Shown in pieces: positions 6,717-14,786 of a DNA stretch of 20,396 bases (positions within the stretch are counted from its first letter, which is position 1; each line of letters opens with the position of its first letter). This DNA is from Bacillota bacterium (lineage in GTDB: Bacteria > Bacillota > Clostridia > Christensenellales > Aristaeellaceae). The translations under genes were made by a program, and so were the position numbers. Location of the stretch: contig JAEXCG010000008.1 of the NCBI GenBank assembly GCA_023402355.1, positions 1-20,396 on the forward strand. The letters run 5' to 3'. The notes under the pieces were generated by a model. It was given only the letters and a program-made list of their open reading frames with translations, was not told where the DNA came from and searched no databases.

Positions 6717-7586
6717 ATGAGAAAAAAGCGCGGCTGTCTTTCCCGCCTGATCCGAAAACTCGTGCGGTTTTGCGTGGTGCTGCTCCTGCTGTGCTATCCC
6801 TTCATCGAGCCTTACCTGCTCAGCGTCGAGCAGAAGACGCTCGCCTTTTCGGATTTGCCGCAGGGCTTTGACGGCCTTCGCGTGGCCTTCCTGTCGGACA
6901 TTCACTATGGGCCGTTCTTTTCAAAGGACCGCCTGGACGCGCTGGTCGAGCGCGTAAACGCCCTGCGCCCGGACCTCATCCTGCTCGGCGGCGATTACGC
7001 GAACGACTCGGACGGCGCGGTGGCCTTCTTTCAGCTTCGGCCCGCCTTCTCCGCGCGGCTGGGCGTATACGCGGTGCCGGGAAATCACGACCGCGTGATG
7101 CCCGAATCCAACCGGGATTTGCTGGAGGGCGCCATGAGCGCGGCCGGTGTCGTGCCGCTCTTCAACCGCACGGTGCCGCTCTCGCTTTCAAGCGGCGAGA
7201 CGATCTATCTCTCCGGCATCGACGACTACGGCAACGGGCATCCCGACGCCGACGCCACCGCGCGTTCCGTCCGTCAGGACGACTTTTTGATCTTCCTCAC
7301 CCACAACCCCGACGCCATCCCCTCCTTTCAGAAGATTCCGGCGCTGGACGGTTCCACGGACTGGGCGGACCTGATCCTCTGCGGGCACACGCACGGGGGA
7401 CAGGTCACGCTCTTCGGGCAAAAGGCGCTCTTCTCCGTCACCTCCTACGGGGAGCGCTACCGCACGGGCTGGAAGGAAGAAAACGGGGCCCGGATTCTCA
7501 TCTCCAACGGCGTGGGCACCTCCGTCGTCCCCATGCGCTTCTTCGCCCCGCCGCAGATTCATCTCATTACGCTGACAAGGCGCTAG
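6717..7586 (+). CDS. Membrane-anchored calcineurin-like metallophosphoesterase (YkuE-like)
   Basis: The 289-residue protein begins with a basic stretch and one membrane helix (about residues 16-34), so the catalytic domain is probably outside the membrane. The metal-binding motifs appear in order: SDIH (D61, H63), GGDY (D93), GNHD (N123, H124), THNPD (H196) and CGHTHGGQ (H224, H226). This complete set predicts an active dinuclear metal hydrolase. Related YkuE-type proteins act on lipid-linked or nucleotide phosphates at the cell envelope; the substrate here is unknown. The ATG has AGGAGG four bases upstream, slightly close but clear. It follows the AEC transporter by 29 bases. Its end faces the histidine kinase gene, and a long hairpin separates the two. 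Confidence 0.9.
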   Translation: MRKKRGCLSRLIRKLVRFCVVLLLLCYPFIEPYLLSVEQKTLAFSDLPQGFDGLRVAFLSDIHYGPFFSKDRLDALVERVNALRPDLILLGGDYANDSDGAVAFFQLRPAFSARLGVYAVPGNHDRVMPESNRDLLEGAMSAAGVVPLFNRTVPLSLSSGETIYLSGIDDYGNGHPDADATARSVRQDDFLIFLTHNPDAIPSFQKIPALDGSTDWADLILCGHTHGGQVTLFGQKALFSVTSYGERYRTGWKEENGARILISNGVGTSVVPMRFFAPPQIHLITLTRR

Positions 7587-7604
7587 ACACCAGCGCTTAT
7601 ACGG

Positions 7605-7648
7605 AACGCTCCCCCTGCGCAGGTTTCGGCTGCAGGGGGAGCGTTTGC
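7605..7648. terminator. Long hairpin terminator between convergent genes
   Basis: A perfect 14-base GC-rich stem, AACGCTCCCCCTGC (7605-7618) with its complement at 7632-7645, closes a 13-base loop. A short TTT follows on the plus strand. It stands 18 bases after the phosphoesterase stop and 19 bases from the kinase stop, so it may end transcripts from both sides. The T-tract is weak in both directions. Confidence 0.65.
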
Positions 7649-7664
7649 TATCCCGCTTCCTCGT

Positions 7665-9428
7665 TTAAATCGTCAGGCACGGGAAGCGCATGGAGAGGGT
7701 CGTGCCCCTGTCGCTTGCAATGCGTATGCCGCATTCCTCGCCAAAGGTAAGGCACAGCCGCTTATTGCAGCTATACAGCCCGATGTGGCCGTCGTCCGAG
7801 TGCGAATGCAGCCGGGATGTAATCCGTTCGAGCTGCTCCGGCTCGATGCCCACGCCGTCGTCCTGCATGGCGACCTCGATAAAATCGCCTCTGCGCTCCA
7901 TCGTGATCGTGATATGCAGCGTATCCTTCGCGTTCCAGCTCATGCCGTGCATGATCGCATTTTCGATGAGCGGCTGAAAAAGGAGCTTTACGGTGTAGTA
8001 CTTTTCAAGTTCCGGGTCATAGCGCCACGTGACCTCAAACCGTTCCTTGTAGCGCATGTGTTGAATTTGCACGTACGCCTTGGAGTTGCGTATCTCGTCC
8101 CCCAGACTGGCCAGATCGTCGGCTGTGTTCAGGCTGTACTCCAGAATCTCGGTCATATCCTCGATCATCCGGCTGACCTCGTTGGGGCCGCCGGTAAGGC
8201 CAAAGCTCATCCAGTAGATCGACTTGAGCGTGTTAAAAAGAAAGTGCGGGTTGATCTGAGAGCGCAGGGCGTTCAGCTCCATTTCGCGCATATCCCGCTG
8301 CTTTTGTTCGAGCTGATAACGCAGCCGGTTTCGCTCCGCGTAGTTGCGCACGATGCGCTCCGTCACCACGCCGTAGAAGTCCTCCTTCTGCGCCCGCGGC
8401 TGGGACAGGTCCACCTCATGGCGCTCCGCCGCCTCCAGGGTGCTCACGATGCGCAGGGCATTGTCGCAGGATGTTTTCGCGTGCCGCCAGGCGAAGACGG
8501 CGCACAGGATCAGCGTCGGCAACAAGATCAGCGCAAGAAGCTCCACGATGTTTCGGGCGAAGGAATGGATCTCCTCCAGAGGCGTCAGGGACAGGTAGAT
8601 CCAGTTATATCGGTTGCCGGAGGGAAGGCGCGTGACGAAATAGGAAGCGTCCTGAATGCGGTATTCCTTCAGAGCCTCCTCCCGGGCGGCGCTCAGCCGC
8701 TCTAAATCTTCAGCAGAAAACGAAACCGCAGGCTCGCTCTGCATGAGTACCTCGTCCTCTTCGTTCACCACGAGCAAAACCTGTGAACCGGACGTACTCT
8801 GGCTTTTCAGCAGGTCGTCGAAGTAGTTCTGGTACAGATTCAGCACGATGACGCCCTCGCTGAGGTATAACCGCCTGTAAAGCGTAATGAAGCGCTGTGG
8901 CGCAGCCTCAAACCCATAATTTTTGAACGCGCGCCGCTCGGCAAAGTAGGTTTTCCCCTCCGACTTCATCCGCTCGTAGGTTTCAAGCCATGCCACGTCC
9001 TCGTATTCGGATACGAGGGTCGGGCCCGTCGCGCTGGATAAAAAGACGTTCTGCGCGTTGGGTGTATACACGTACAGGGAATGAATATAGTCGTGCGCCG
9101 CCACCGTGGGAATCATATAGTGCTTGCATATGCTCTTCAGCGAGCTCATGGCCTGCGCATCGTTGAGCGAGAAGGCGCGCGCAAACGTGCTCGTAATCTC
9201 CGAATTGACGCTGAACGTCAGATTCAGCGCGTCCAGCTCCTTGACAACAAAATTCATCTGAGACTGCACATATTCCATGTGCGCGTGGTCCTCCGCCTCG
9301 GTTTTTGCCGTCATCTGATGATTGATGACGATGAAAACCATGACGCTGAACAGCAGCACGGGAATCAGCGTAAAGCACAAGAGGCGCGCCAGTTCATCGC
9401 GAAGCAGCCGCATGGCGATACTCGGCAT
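7665..9428 (-). CDS. Sensor histidine kinase, YesM-like (two-component)
   Basis: With the ATG at 9426-9428 the protein has 587 residues. Membrane helix 1 (about 16-36) and helix 2 (about 294-314) enclose an extracytoplasmic sensor of about 255 residues, probably a Cache-like domain. A HAMP-like/coiled-coil linker follows, then the His_kinase-type core: SQINPHFLFNTL (phospho-His near 395), LLFQPLIENAIMHGM (N-box, N490 region) and DDGVGIEP (ATP-binding G-box near 523-528). Kinases of this type autophosphorylate and pass the phosphate to YesN-like regulators. The start lies 10 bases after the regulator's stop, with no clear ribosome site, so translation is probably coupled. An in-frame ATG at 9411-9413 is also possible, and the frame is open 28 codons upstream inside the regulator gene. 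The neighbouring ABC importer suggests a carbohydrate-related signal. Confidence 0.88.
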   Translation of the reverse strand: MPSIAMRLLRDELARLLCFTLIPVLLFSVMVFIVINHQMTAKTEAEDHAHMEYVQSQMNFVVKELDALNLTFSVNSEITSTFARAFSLNDAQAMSSLKSICKHYMIPTVAAHDYIHSLYVYTPNAQNVFLSSATGPTLVSEYEDVAWLETYERMKSEGKTYFAERRAFKNYGFEAAPQRFITLYRRLYLSEGVIVLNLYQNYFDDLLKSQSTSGSQVLLVVNEEDEVLMQSEPAVSFSAEDLERLSAAREEALKEYRIQDASYFVTRLPSGNRYNWIYLSLTPLEEIHSFARNIVELLALILLPTLILCAVFAWRHAKTSCDNALRIVSTLEAAERHEVDLSQPRAQKEDFYGVVTERIVRNYAERNRLRYQLEQKQRDMREMELNALRSQINPHFLFNTLKSIYWMSFGLTGGPNEVSRMIEDMTEILEYSLNTADDLASLGDEIRNSKAYVQIQHMRYKERFEVTWRYDPELEKYYTVKLLFQPLIENAIMHGMSWNAKDTLHITITMERRGDFIEVAMQDDGVGIEPEQLERITSRLHSHSDDGHIGLYSCNKRLCLTFGEECGIRIASDRGTTLSMRFPCLTI

Positions 9429-9438
9429 GGCGGGAAGG

Positions 9439-10179
9439 TCACAGAAGCTTTCGGTATTCCGCCGGTCCGACGCCGAAGTACTTTTTGAATGCCCTCGAAA
9501 AATTCTTCTCATTGCTGTAACCTACCGCCTCGCTGATCTGGATCATGGACTGGCTGGGGATGCGCAGCAGCTCCACCGCGCGCCGCATTCTTTCCTGAAT
9601 GATGAAGCTGATAAAGTTGATTCCCGCCTTTTCCTTGAAGAGCCGGCTTAAGTAAATGGGGCTGTAATTCACGAAATCCGCCGTGGATTGCAGGGTAGCT
9701 GAGGCAATGTTCTCCCGAATGTATCCTTTGATCCGACTCAGGACCTCGCCGCTCATCTCCATCGGTTCCGTGCCCGCAGGAATCTCCATGCCGCTTCGGC
9801 CGTTCCTGAGGTTTTCATGAATTGCCTCAAAGACCTGAACCAGCTCGTCGTATTTGGTCGATTTTACGATATAGTTGGAAACGCCCAGCTCTATGGCCTT
9901 CTGCGCATAGTCGAACTCCCGAAAGGCACTCAGAATCACCACATAGGCGTCCAGATTTTCAAGCCGCATCTTCTCCAGCATTTCCAGCCCGTCCATCACC
10001 GGCATGCGCACGTCCGTCAGAATGACGTCTACCGGATGCCCTCGCACGTACTCGAGCGCCTGCAGGCCGTTTTCAAAGCAAGCTTCCAACGAAAACCCCA
10101 GCTGCTCCCAAGGAAAAAAGCGACTTAGCCCATTGCGAATCTGGTCGTCGTCCTCCGCAAAGATCAGGCGATATAGCAT
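9439..10179 (-). CDS. Response regulator, YesN-like, with AraC-type DNA-binding domain
   Basis: The 246-residue cytosolic protein has a receiver domain (about 1-120) with an acidic pocket (FAEDDD), the phospho-acceptor D56 in VILTDVRMPVMDG and a conserved lysine in IVKSTK. A C-terminal AraC double helix-turn-helix (about 146-246) ends in the signature GYSNEKNFSRAFKKYFGVGPAEYRK. The kinase gene follows 10 bases downstream. GGGAGGG lies seven bases before the ATG; an overlapping ATG inside that region is out of frame. Such regulators usually activate a nearby sugar ABC importer, and one starts divergently 205 bases away. Control of that importer is inferred from position only. Confidence 0.92.
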   Translation of the reverse strand: MLYRLIFAEDDDQIRNGLSRFFPWEQLGFSLEACFENGLQALEYVRGHPVDVILTDVRMPVMDGLEMLEKMRLENLDAYVVILSAFREFDYAQKAIELGVSNYIVKSTKYDELVQVFEAIHENLRNGRSGMEIPAGTEPMEMSGEVLSRIKGYIRENIASATLQSTADFVNYSPIYLSRLFKEKAGINFISFIIQERMRRAVELLRIPSQSMIQISEAVGYSNEKNFSRAFKKYFGVGPAEYRKLL

Positions 10180-10202
10180 GCCGCATCCCTCCCTTTATAG
10201 AG

Positions 10203-10215
10203 ATGATTAAATCAT
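10203..10215. promoter_or_regulatory. 13-base perfect palindrome at the yesN-like start site
   Basis: ATGATT-A-AATCAT is a perfect inverted repeat lying at or just after the predicted transcription start of the regulator gene. It is a candidate operator, although AraC-type regulators more often bind direct repeats. It could also be chance in an AT-rich stretch. Confidence 0.3.
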
Positions 10216-10217
10216 GA

Positions 10218-10247
10218 ATTCTAAAAAGATGGAACCATTTTGTGCAA
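10218..10247 (-). promoter_or_regulatory. Probable promoter of the yesN-yesM-like operon
   Basis: On the minus strand TTGCAC (10242-10247) is followed after 18 bases by TAGAAT (10218-10223), 5 of 6 at -10. The start would be near 10211, about 31 bases before the regulator's start codon. Confidence 0.45.
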
Positions 10248-10307
10248 AGTCCTTAAAAATTGAAACCTATATAAAGAAAAGATACGCAATGAGGTAAAGT
10301 TTACAAG

Positions 10308-10336
10308 TTTTCGCCTGGCGCCGCGCATGTTATGCT
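10308..10336 (+). promoter_or_regulatory. Possible extended -10 promoter of the ABC importer operon
   Basis: TGTTATGCT (10328-10336) is an extended -10 element, with a very poor -35 (TTTTCG, 10308-10313) at 17 bases. A weak -35 fits a promoter that needs an activator such as the adjacent YesN-like regulator. A TTTACA at 10300-10305 is too far away (25 bases). The ribosome site GGAGGG lies at about 10373-10378. Confidence 0.35.
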
Positions 10337-10384
10337 GTTATCAGCTAGTGCGATGAGCACAGAAATTTTACAGGAGGGTTTTCT

Positions 10385-11674
10385 ATGAAGCGTTTTTTGG
10401 CAGTCCTGATGACCGTTATCCTGACCTGCACCGCCGGCATCGTCCTTGCCGAAGGAAGCGACGCGCAGCTCCGCTTTTCCTGGTGGGGCGGCGATGAGCG
10501 CCATGAGGCGACGCTGGAGACCATGAAGCTCTACGAGGCGTCCCACCCCGAAGTCAAGCTGGTCGGCGAGTACAGCGGTTTTGACGGTTACCTTGAAAAG
10601 CTGGTCACGCAGTTGGCGGGCGGCACCGCACCCGACATCATTCAAATCGACTATGCCTATCTGGAAACGCTTTGGAGCGTTCAGGAGAACTTCGTCAACT
10701 TCCGCGATCAATCCCTCGTGGACATCAGCGGCATCTCAATGGGCCTGCTGGAGGGCGTCACCTCCCCCAGCGGCGTGCTGATCGGTCTGCCCACAGGCCT
10801 GAATTTCTCCATCATTTACGTAAACAAGGCGCTTGCCGACGCCGCGGGGATAGAGCTCGGGCACTGGACCTGGGACGATCTGTTTGAAAACGCGAAAAAG
10901 CTGCGCGCGTATAACCCCGATGCTTACCTCGCGATGGGCGGCACGAATCCGAACCGCTCCTTCTTTGAACCCTACCTGCTTAACCTGAGCGGCGAAAAGC
11001 TGGTGAACGAAGACTACACCCTGGGCTTTACGGAGGAGCAGGCCGCCGAAACCTTCCGCTTCCTTCAGCGCTGCTATGCCGAAGGCGTGCTCTACCCCCT
11101 GGAAAACGAAGCCGTCGGCACGTATGGAAATTATCAGGCGTTCGACTGGCTCAACGGCAACGTGCTCTGCCTGCCGGATTACTCCAGCGGCGAAGCGGCC
11201 GCGAAGGGCTCCATGGACGACGTGGTCGCCATACCCATGTGGGGTGACAGCGATGCCGCCAACACCGGTATCATGATGCGCCCCACCAACATGCTGGCCG
11301 TCAACGCTAAATCCGCCCATGTGGAGGAAGCGCTTCGGTTCGTGGACTATTTCTTCAACGATCCCGAGGCGATCGACACCCTCAAGCTGGTGCGCTCCAT
11401 CCCCGCCACGGAGCTCGCCATCGCCCGCATGAACGAGCAGGGGCTCATCGATTCGGACACCATGGACGCCGCCACGTGGGCGGCCGAACACAAGGGCGGC
11501 GCGGGGCAGAACATCATCTCCACCAACGAACAGCTTGAGCAAATCGAAAGCGATTTTATCAGCGCCGTTTACTATGGCGATTACACGCCTGAGGCCGCCG
11601 CGAAAGCTTTCGTAGAGGCCATGCAAAACTGCGTGGATGAACTCAAAGCCACGGCGCAGAAGGACGCGAAGTAA
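10385..11674 (+). CDS. ABC transporter extracellular solute-binding protein (family 1, sugar type)
   Basis: The 429-residue protein has a signal peptide (residues 1-22, cut probably after VLA in GIVLAEGSD). It continues with the family-1 layout: an N-terminal strand ending in FSWWGGDERH, YLEKLVTQLAGGTAPDIIQID (about 63-83), LPTGLNFSIIYVNKALADAAGI and HWTWDDLF. It captures a sugar or sugar acid and delivers it to the two permeases downstream. It lacks a lipobox: the only cysteine in the signal (C15, context ILTC) does not fit the [LVI]-[AST]-[GA]-C rule, so this looks like type I cleavage rather than a lipoprotein. This is unusual for a Gram-positive binding protein. AGGAGGG lies seven bases before the ATG. 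The first gene of the operon, it is followed by a hairpin that could raise its expression over the permeases. Confidence 0.9.
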   Translation: MKRFLAVLMTVILTCTAGIVLAEGSDAQLRFSWWGGDERHEATLETMKLYEASHPEVKLVGEYSGFDGYLEKLVTQLAGGTAPDIIQIDYAYLETLWSVQENFVNFRDQSLVDISGISMGLLEGVTSPSGVLIGLPTGLNFSIIYVNKALADAAGIELGHWTWDDLFENAKKLRAYNPDAYLAMGGTNPNRSFFEPYLLNLSGEKLVNEDYTLGFTEEQAAETFRFLQRCYAEGVLYPLENEAVGTYGNYQAFDWLNGNVLCLPDYSSGEAAAKGSMDDVVAIPMWGDSDAANTGIMMRPTNMLAVNAKSAHVEEALRFVDYFFNDPEAIDTLKLVRSIPATELAIARMNEQGLIDSDTMDAATWAAEHKGGAGQNIISTNEQLEQIESDFISAVYYGDYTPEAAAKAFVEAMQNCVDELKATAQKDAK

Positions 11675-11684
11675 CCACAATTTC

Positions 11685-11726
11685 AGGGCCGACGGCAGCG
11701 CTTGCGCCCGGCGGCCCTTCCTTTTT
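11685..11726 (+). terminator. Hairpin between binding protein and permeases (partial terminator / mRNA processing element)
   Basis: AGGGCCG (11685-11691) pairs with CGGCCCT (11712-11718) around an imperfect inner GC stem, and TTTTT follows at 11722-11726. It sits 11 bases after the solute-binding protein's stop and before the permease ribosome site. Such elements commonly let the binding protein be made in excess of the permeases. Confidence 0.5.
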
Positions 11727-11757
11727 CTGACTTTCCCGAAAGGAGGACGCAGCGTTC

Positions 11758-12660
11758 ATGTCAAAAACCCTTTCGCGCAGGCGTACGCGCCATGGATACG
11801 TCGGCCTCATCTACATTGCGCCCTGGTTTCTGGGCCTGCTCATCTTCCAGGCCTACCCATTTCTCTATTCGCTGGTCCTTTCCTTCACCAACAAGACGCT
11901 TTCCGACAACACCGGCTTCATCGGTCTTGGCAACTACATCCGCCTTTTTACCCGCGACCGCGACTTCTATAAGGTCTGCGAGGTCACGTTCAAATACGTG
12001 CTCTTCGCCGTGCCCGGCCGTGTGCTGTTCGCCCTGCTCATCGCCCTTCTGATGAACACCGATCACCGGGGCGTCAACCTCTTCCGCACGCTGTACTATC
12101 TGCCCTCCATCTTCGGCGGCAGCGTTGCCATCGCGGTCGTATGGAGGTTGATGTTTCAGAACAACGGCGTCGTTAACGCGATGCTGGGCACGCTCGGCAT
12201 CGACCCCATCAAGTGGCTCGGTCACCCCAAGGTGGCGTTGACCACCATCACCATCATCCCCATCTGGCAGTTCGGCTCATCGATGGTGCTGTTTCTGGCA
12301 GCGCTTAAAAACGTGCCGCAGGAGCTGTACGAGGCCGGCCGCATCGACGGCTGCAAACCGGTAGGCATGTTCTTTCGCATCACCCTGCCCATGATCTCCC
12401 CGATCCTGCTCTTCAACCTCATGATGCAGATGATTTCCTGCTTTCAGGAATTCTCCATCGCCTTCGTCATGACCGGCGGCGGTCCCAACCGTGCCACCTA
12501 CCTGTACGGCATCAAGCTCTACAACGAGGCGTTCACCAACTTTAACATGGGTTATGCCAGCGCGCTCAGCTGGATCATGTTTGCGGCCATCATGGGCGTA
12601 ACGCTGATCATCCAGCTCAGTTCCCGCTACTGGGTCTTCTACAGCGACGGAGGACAGTGA
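11758..12660 (+). CDS. ABC sugar transporter permease, first subunit (MalF/UgpA type)
   Basis: The 300-residue membrane protein has six hydrophobic helices. Helix 1 starts at LIYIAPWFLGLLIFQAYPF, the hallmark of this permease family. The cytoplasmic EAA loop is NVPQELYEAGRIDGCKPVGM (about 184-203), followed by LPMISP, the site that docks onto an ATPase. AAAGGAGG is at 11739-11746. It pairs with the second permease, whose start lies one base after this stop, so translation is coupled. No ATPase gene is in the window. Confidence 0.93.
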   Translation: MSKTLSRRRTRHGYVGLIYIAPWFLGLLIFQAYPFLYSLVLSFTNKTLSDNTGFIGLGNYIRLFTRDRDFYKVCEVTFKYVLFAVPGRVLFALLIALLMNTDHRGVNLFRTLYYLPSIFGGSVAIAVVWRLMFQNNGVVNAMLGTLGIDPIKWLGHPKVALTTITIIPIWQFGSSMVLFLAALKNVPQELYEAGRIDGCKPVGMFFRITLPMISPILLFNLMMQMISCFQEFSIAFVMTGGGPNRATYLYGIKLYNEAFTNFNMGYASALSWIMFAAIMGVTLIIQLSSRYWVFYSDGGQ

Positions 12661-12661
12661 A

Positions 12662-13516
12662 ATGACGACAAGAAGGATACGCCGCGCCTGCGACACCGCG
12701 CTCTATTACCTCGTGCTCGTGGCCTTAGGAATGATCATGGTTTTTCCGCTCCTGTACATGCTGCTGGCCTCCTTTAAGACGAACGCCGAAATTTTCGGGC
12801 AGCCCCTGAAGCTGTTGCCGGACTCGTTTTCCCTGGACGGATACGTGAACGGTTGGCGCGGCGTGGGCAATTACACGTTCGGCACCTATATGACGAATTC
12901 TTTTCTGCTGACCCTTCCCTCGACCATTCTGACAATCGTTTCCAGTCTGCTGGTCGCTTACGGGTTTGCGCGTTTTGAGTTCCCGTGCAAGAAGCTGCTG
13001 TTCAGCGTAATGTACGGTCTGATGCTCCTGCCGGCCTCGGTGCTGATCATTCCCCGCTACCTGGTGTTTGCCAAGCTGAATTGGGTGGACACCTATCTTC
13101 CCTTCTGGATTCCCGCGGCCATGGCCACCTCCTCCTTTTTCATTTATATGTTCATTCAGTTTTTCCGCGGTCTTCCTCGGGAGCTGGATGAAGCGGCCAT
13201 GATCGACGGCTGTTCCTCCTTCGGGATTCTATCGCACATCCTCTTTCCGCTCTGCACCCCTGCCATCATCTCTGCGGCGATTTTCTCCTTCATCTGGACC
13301 TGGAATGACTTCATGTCCCAGTTTATCTACATCTCCTCCGTACCCAAGTACACCGCCGCGCTCGGTCTGCGCATGAGCATCGAGGGAACGGCCAACATCA
13401 ACTGGGCCAACGTGCTGGCGATGTCCATCGTTTCCATCATCCCCAGCATGCTGGTATACCTCTTTTTACAAAAATACTTTGTGGAAGGCATCGCTACAAG
13501 CGGCCTGAAGGGCTAA
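12662..13516 (+). CDS. ABC sugar transporter permease, second subunit (MalG/UgpE type)
   Basis: The 284-residue protein has six helices, with the CUT1 start pattern VFPLLYMLLASFKTNAEIF, the EAA loop GLPRELDEAAMIDGCSSFGI and the ending LFLQKYFVEGIATSGLKG that is characteristic of the family. GGAGG lies eight bases before the ATG, within the end of the first permease gene. The two permeases form the membrane channel of the importer. The enolase-superfamily gene follows after 15 bases. Confidence 0.93.
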   Translation: MTTRRIRRACDTALYYLVLVALGMIMVFPLLYMLLASFKTNAEIFGQPLKLLPDSFSLDGYVNGWRGVGNYTFGTYMTNSFLLTLPSTILTIVSSLLVAYGFARFEFPCKKLLFSVMYGLMLLPASVLIIPRYLVFAKLNWVDTYLPFWIPAAMATSSFFIYMFIQFFRGLPRELDEAAMIDGCSSFGILSHILFPLCTPAIISAAIFSFIWTWNDFMSQFIYISSVPKYTAALGLRMSIEGTANINWANVLAMSIVSIIPSMLVYLFLQKYFVEGIATSGLKG

Positions 13517-13531
13517 AAAGGAGTGAGGATT

Positions 13532-14662
13532 TTGAACGAAAAGGAACAGAAAACGCTTTCCCAGCATCGCATCGCGGAGGTCCGCTTTAAGGCGTTCCGC
13601 ACCCGCTACCCCCGCCTTCACGGAAAAAACGCCGTCAAAACCTATCACGGTTTCGGCGGCAGCGTATGCGTCGCGCAGATGATGACCGACCAGGGCGCCG
13701 CCGGCTGGGGGGCGCTGTGCGGCGATCTGGCCGCCGCCCGAAACGCGCTTCCCTTGGTGATCGGCCGTAAGGTCAGCGACCTCTTCGCGCCGGAGACCGG
13801 CATTCTGGACGACCGGCTCGTGCCCTTCGACATCGCCCTGCACGACCTGGCAGGCATCATCTTAAACGTCTCCGTCGCCCGCATGATAAACCCCTCCGCC
13901 TCCCCCTTCGCGCGGGTCTACGACGGGGCGATCTACATGAACGACATCGTCCCGGAGGATAAGCCGCAGGGCATCGACGCCATTTTGAGCGACTGCGCGC
14001 AGGATTGGGCGCTCGGATATCGCATGTTCAAAATCAAAATCGGCCGCGGCCATCGCTGGATGGAACACGACGCCGGCATGGAGCGGGACGTAGAAATCGT
14101 CCGCAGGATTCACGCCCAGCATCCTGGCGCTTCGCTCATGGTGGACGCCAACAACGGTTACAGTGTGGAGGACGCGCTGTGCTTCATGCGCCAAATCGAA
14201 GGCATTGCGCTATACTGGTTTGAAGAACCCTTTGCAGAGGATGAAAAGGACGACGCCATCCTACACCGCTACCTCGATCGAAACCGTCCGGGCACGCTGA
14301 TTGCCGACGGCGAATCAGAGCCCAATATTCCGCAGCTGCTTCATTTGGCGTCGCAGGGGCTGGTAGACGTCCTGCAGCCCGACGTGTGCGGGTTTGGCTT
14401 TACAGCCTGGCGCAGGCTGATGCCGCAGATCGTCACAAACGGCTGCCTCGCTTCGCCTCACGCCTGGGGAGATGTCGTGAAGACGCACTATTGCGCCCAC
14501 CTCGCCGCCGCTTACCCCCATCACATTCCCTGTGTGGAAGCCGTACTCGGGTGCTCCGAGGGCGTAGACGACTCCGCATACGCGCTCTCGGAAAGCATGC
14601 TCGCCGTGCCCGATAAACCCGGCTTTGGCATGGAGCTGATCTGGGCTCCGGAAATCTGCTGA
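13532..14662 (+). CDS. Enolase-superfamily enzyme (mandelate racemase / muconate lactonizing type)
   Basis: The cytosolic protein has 376 residues with the TTG start. It carries the barrel motifs of the mandelate racemase subgroup: FKIKIG (K167, K169), VDANN (D205), WFEEPF (E231) and ADGES (E261) as three metal ligands, then LQPD (D284) and SPHAWGD (H310) as the probable base pair. Such enzymes abstract a proton next to a carboxylate and dehydrate or epimerise acid sugars. As last gene of the importer operon it probably acts on the imported acid sugar or its product. TTG at 13532 is preferred because AAGGAG (13518-13523) is eight bases upstream. GTG at 13523 overlaps that site and would add three residues. 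The substrate is not predictable from sequence alone. Confidence 0.85.
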   Translation: MNEKEQKTLSQHRIAEVRFKAFRTRYPRLHGKNAVKTYHGFGGSVCVAQMMTDQGAAGWGALCGDLAAARNALPLVIGRKVSDLFAPETGILDDRLVPFDIALHDLAGIILNVSVARMINPSASPFARVYDGAIYMNDIVPEDKPQGIDAILSDCAQDWALGYRMFKIKIGRGHRWMEHDAGMERDVEIVRRIHAQHPGASLMVDANNGYSVEDALCFMRQIEGIALYWFEEPFAEDEKDDAILHRYLDRNRPGTLIADGESEPNIPQLLHLASQGLVDVLQPDVCGFGFTAWRRLMPQIVTNGCLASPHAWGDVVKTHYCAHLAAAYPHHIPCVEAVLGCSEGVDDSAYALSESMLAVPDKPGFGMELIWAPEIC

Positions 14663-14683
14663 TTTTTTCGGTCGCCGGTTCCG

Positions 14684-14718
14684 CGGCGGGGGCTTCACAG
14701 GCTCCCGCTGTTTTGTTT
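14684..14718 (+). terminator. Terminator of the ABC importer operon
   Basis: A 10-base stem (14684-14693 with 14701-14710, including two G-T pairs) with a 7-base loop is followed by TTTTGTTT. It lies 22 bases after the enolase-superfamily stop. Confidence 0.75.
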
Positions 14719-14727
14719 CCTTGAGCG

Positions 14728-14762
14728 AAAAAAGGGCGGTGCCGGACAAACGCCGGCCGCCC
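14728..14762 (-). terminator. Terminator of the marR-GT-C operon
   Basis: Read on the minus strand a bulged stem (GGGCG/CGCCC outer, GCCGG/CCGGC inner, 7-base loop) runs into TTTTTT (14728-14733). It lies 24 bases after the membrane-protein stop. Confidence 0.75.
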
Positions 14763-14786
14763 CATGCATCGCTGCACTGTTTTCGA

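Noticed and set aside
13825..13831. Single TTCGACA (0A box) inside the enolase-superfamily gene
   Set aside because: It lies within coding sequence, alone and far from any promoter, as expected by chance in a 20 kb window.
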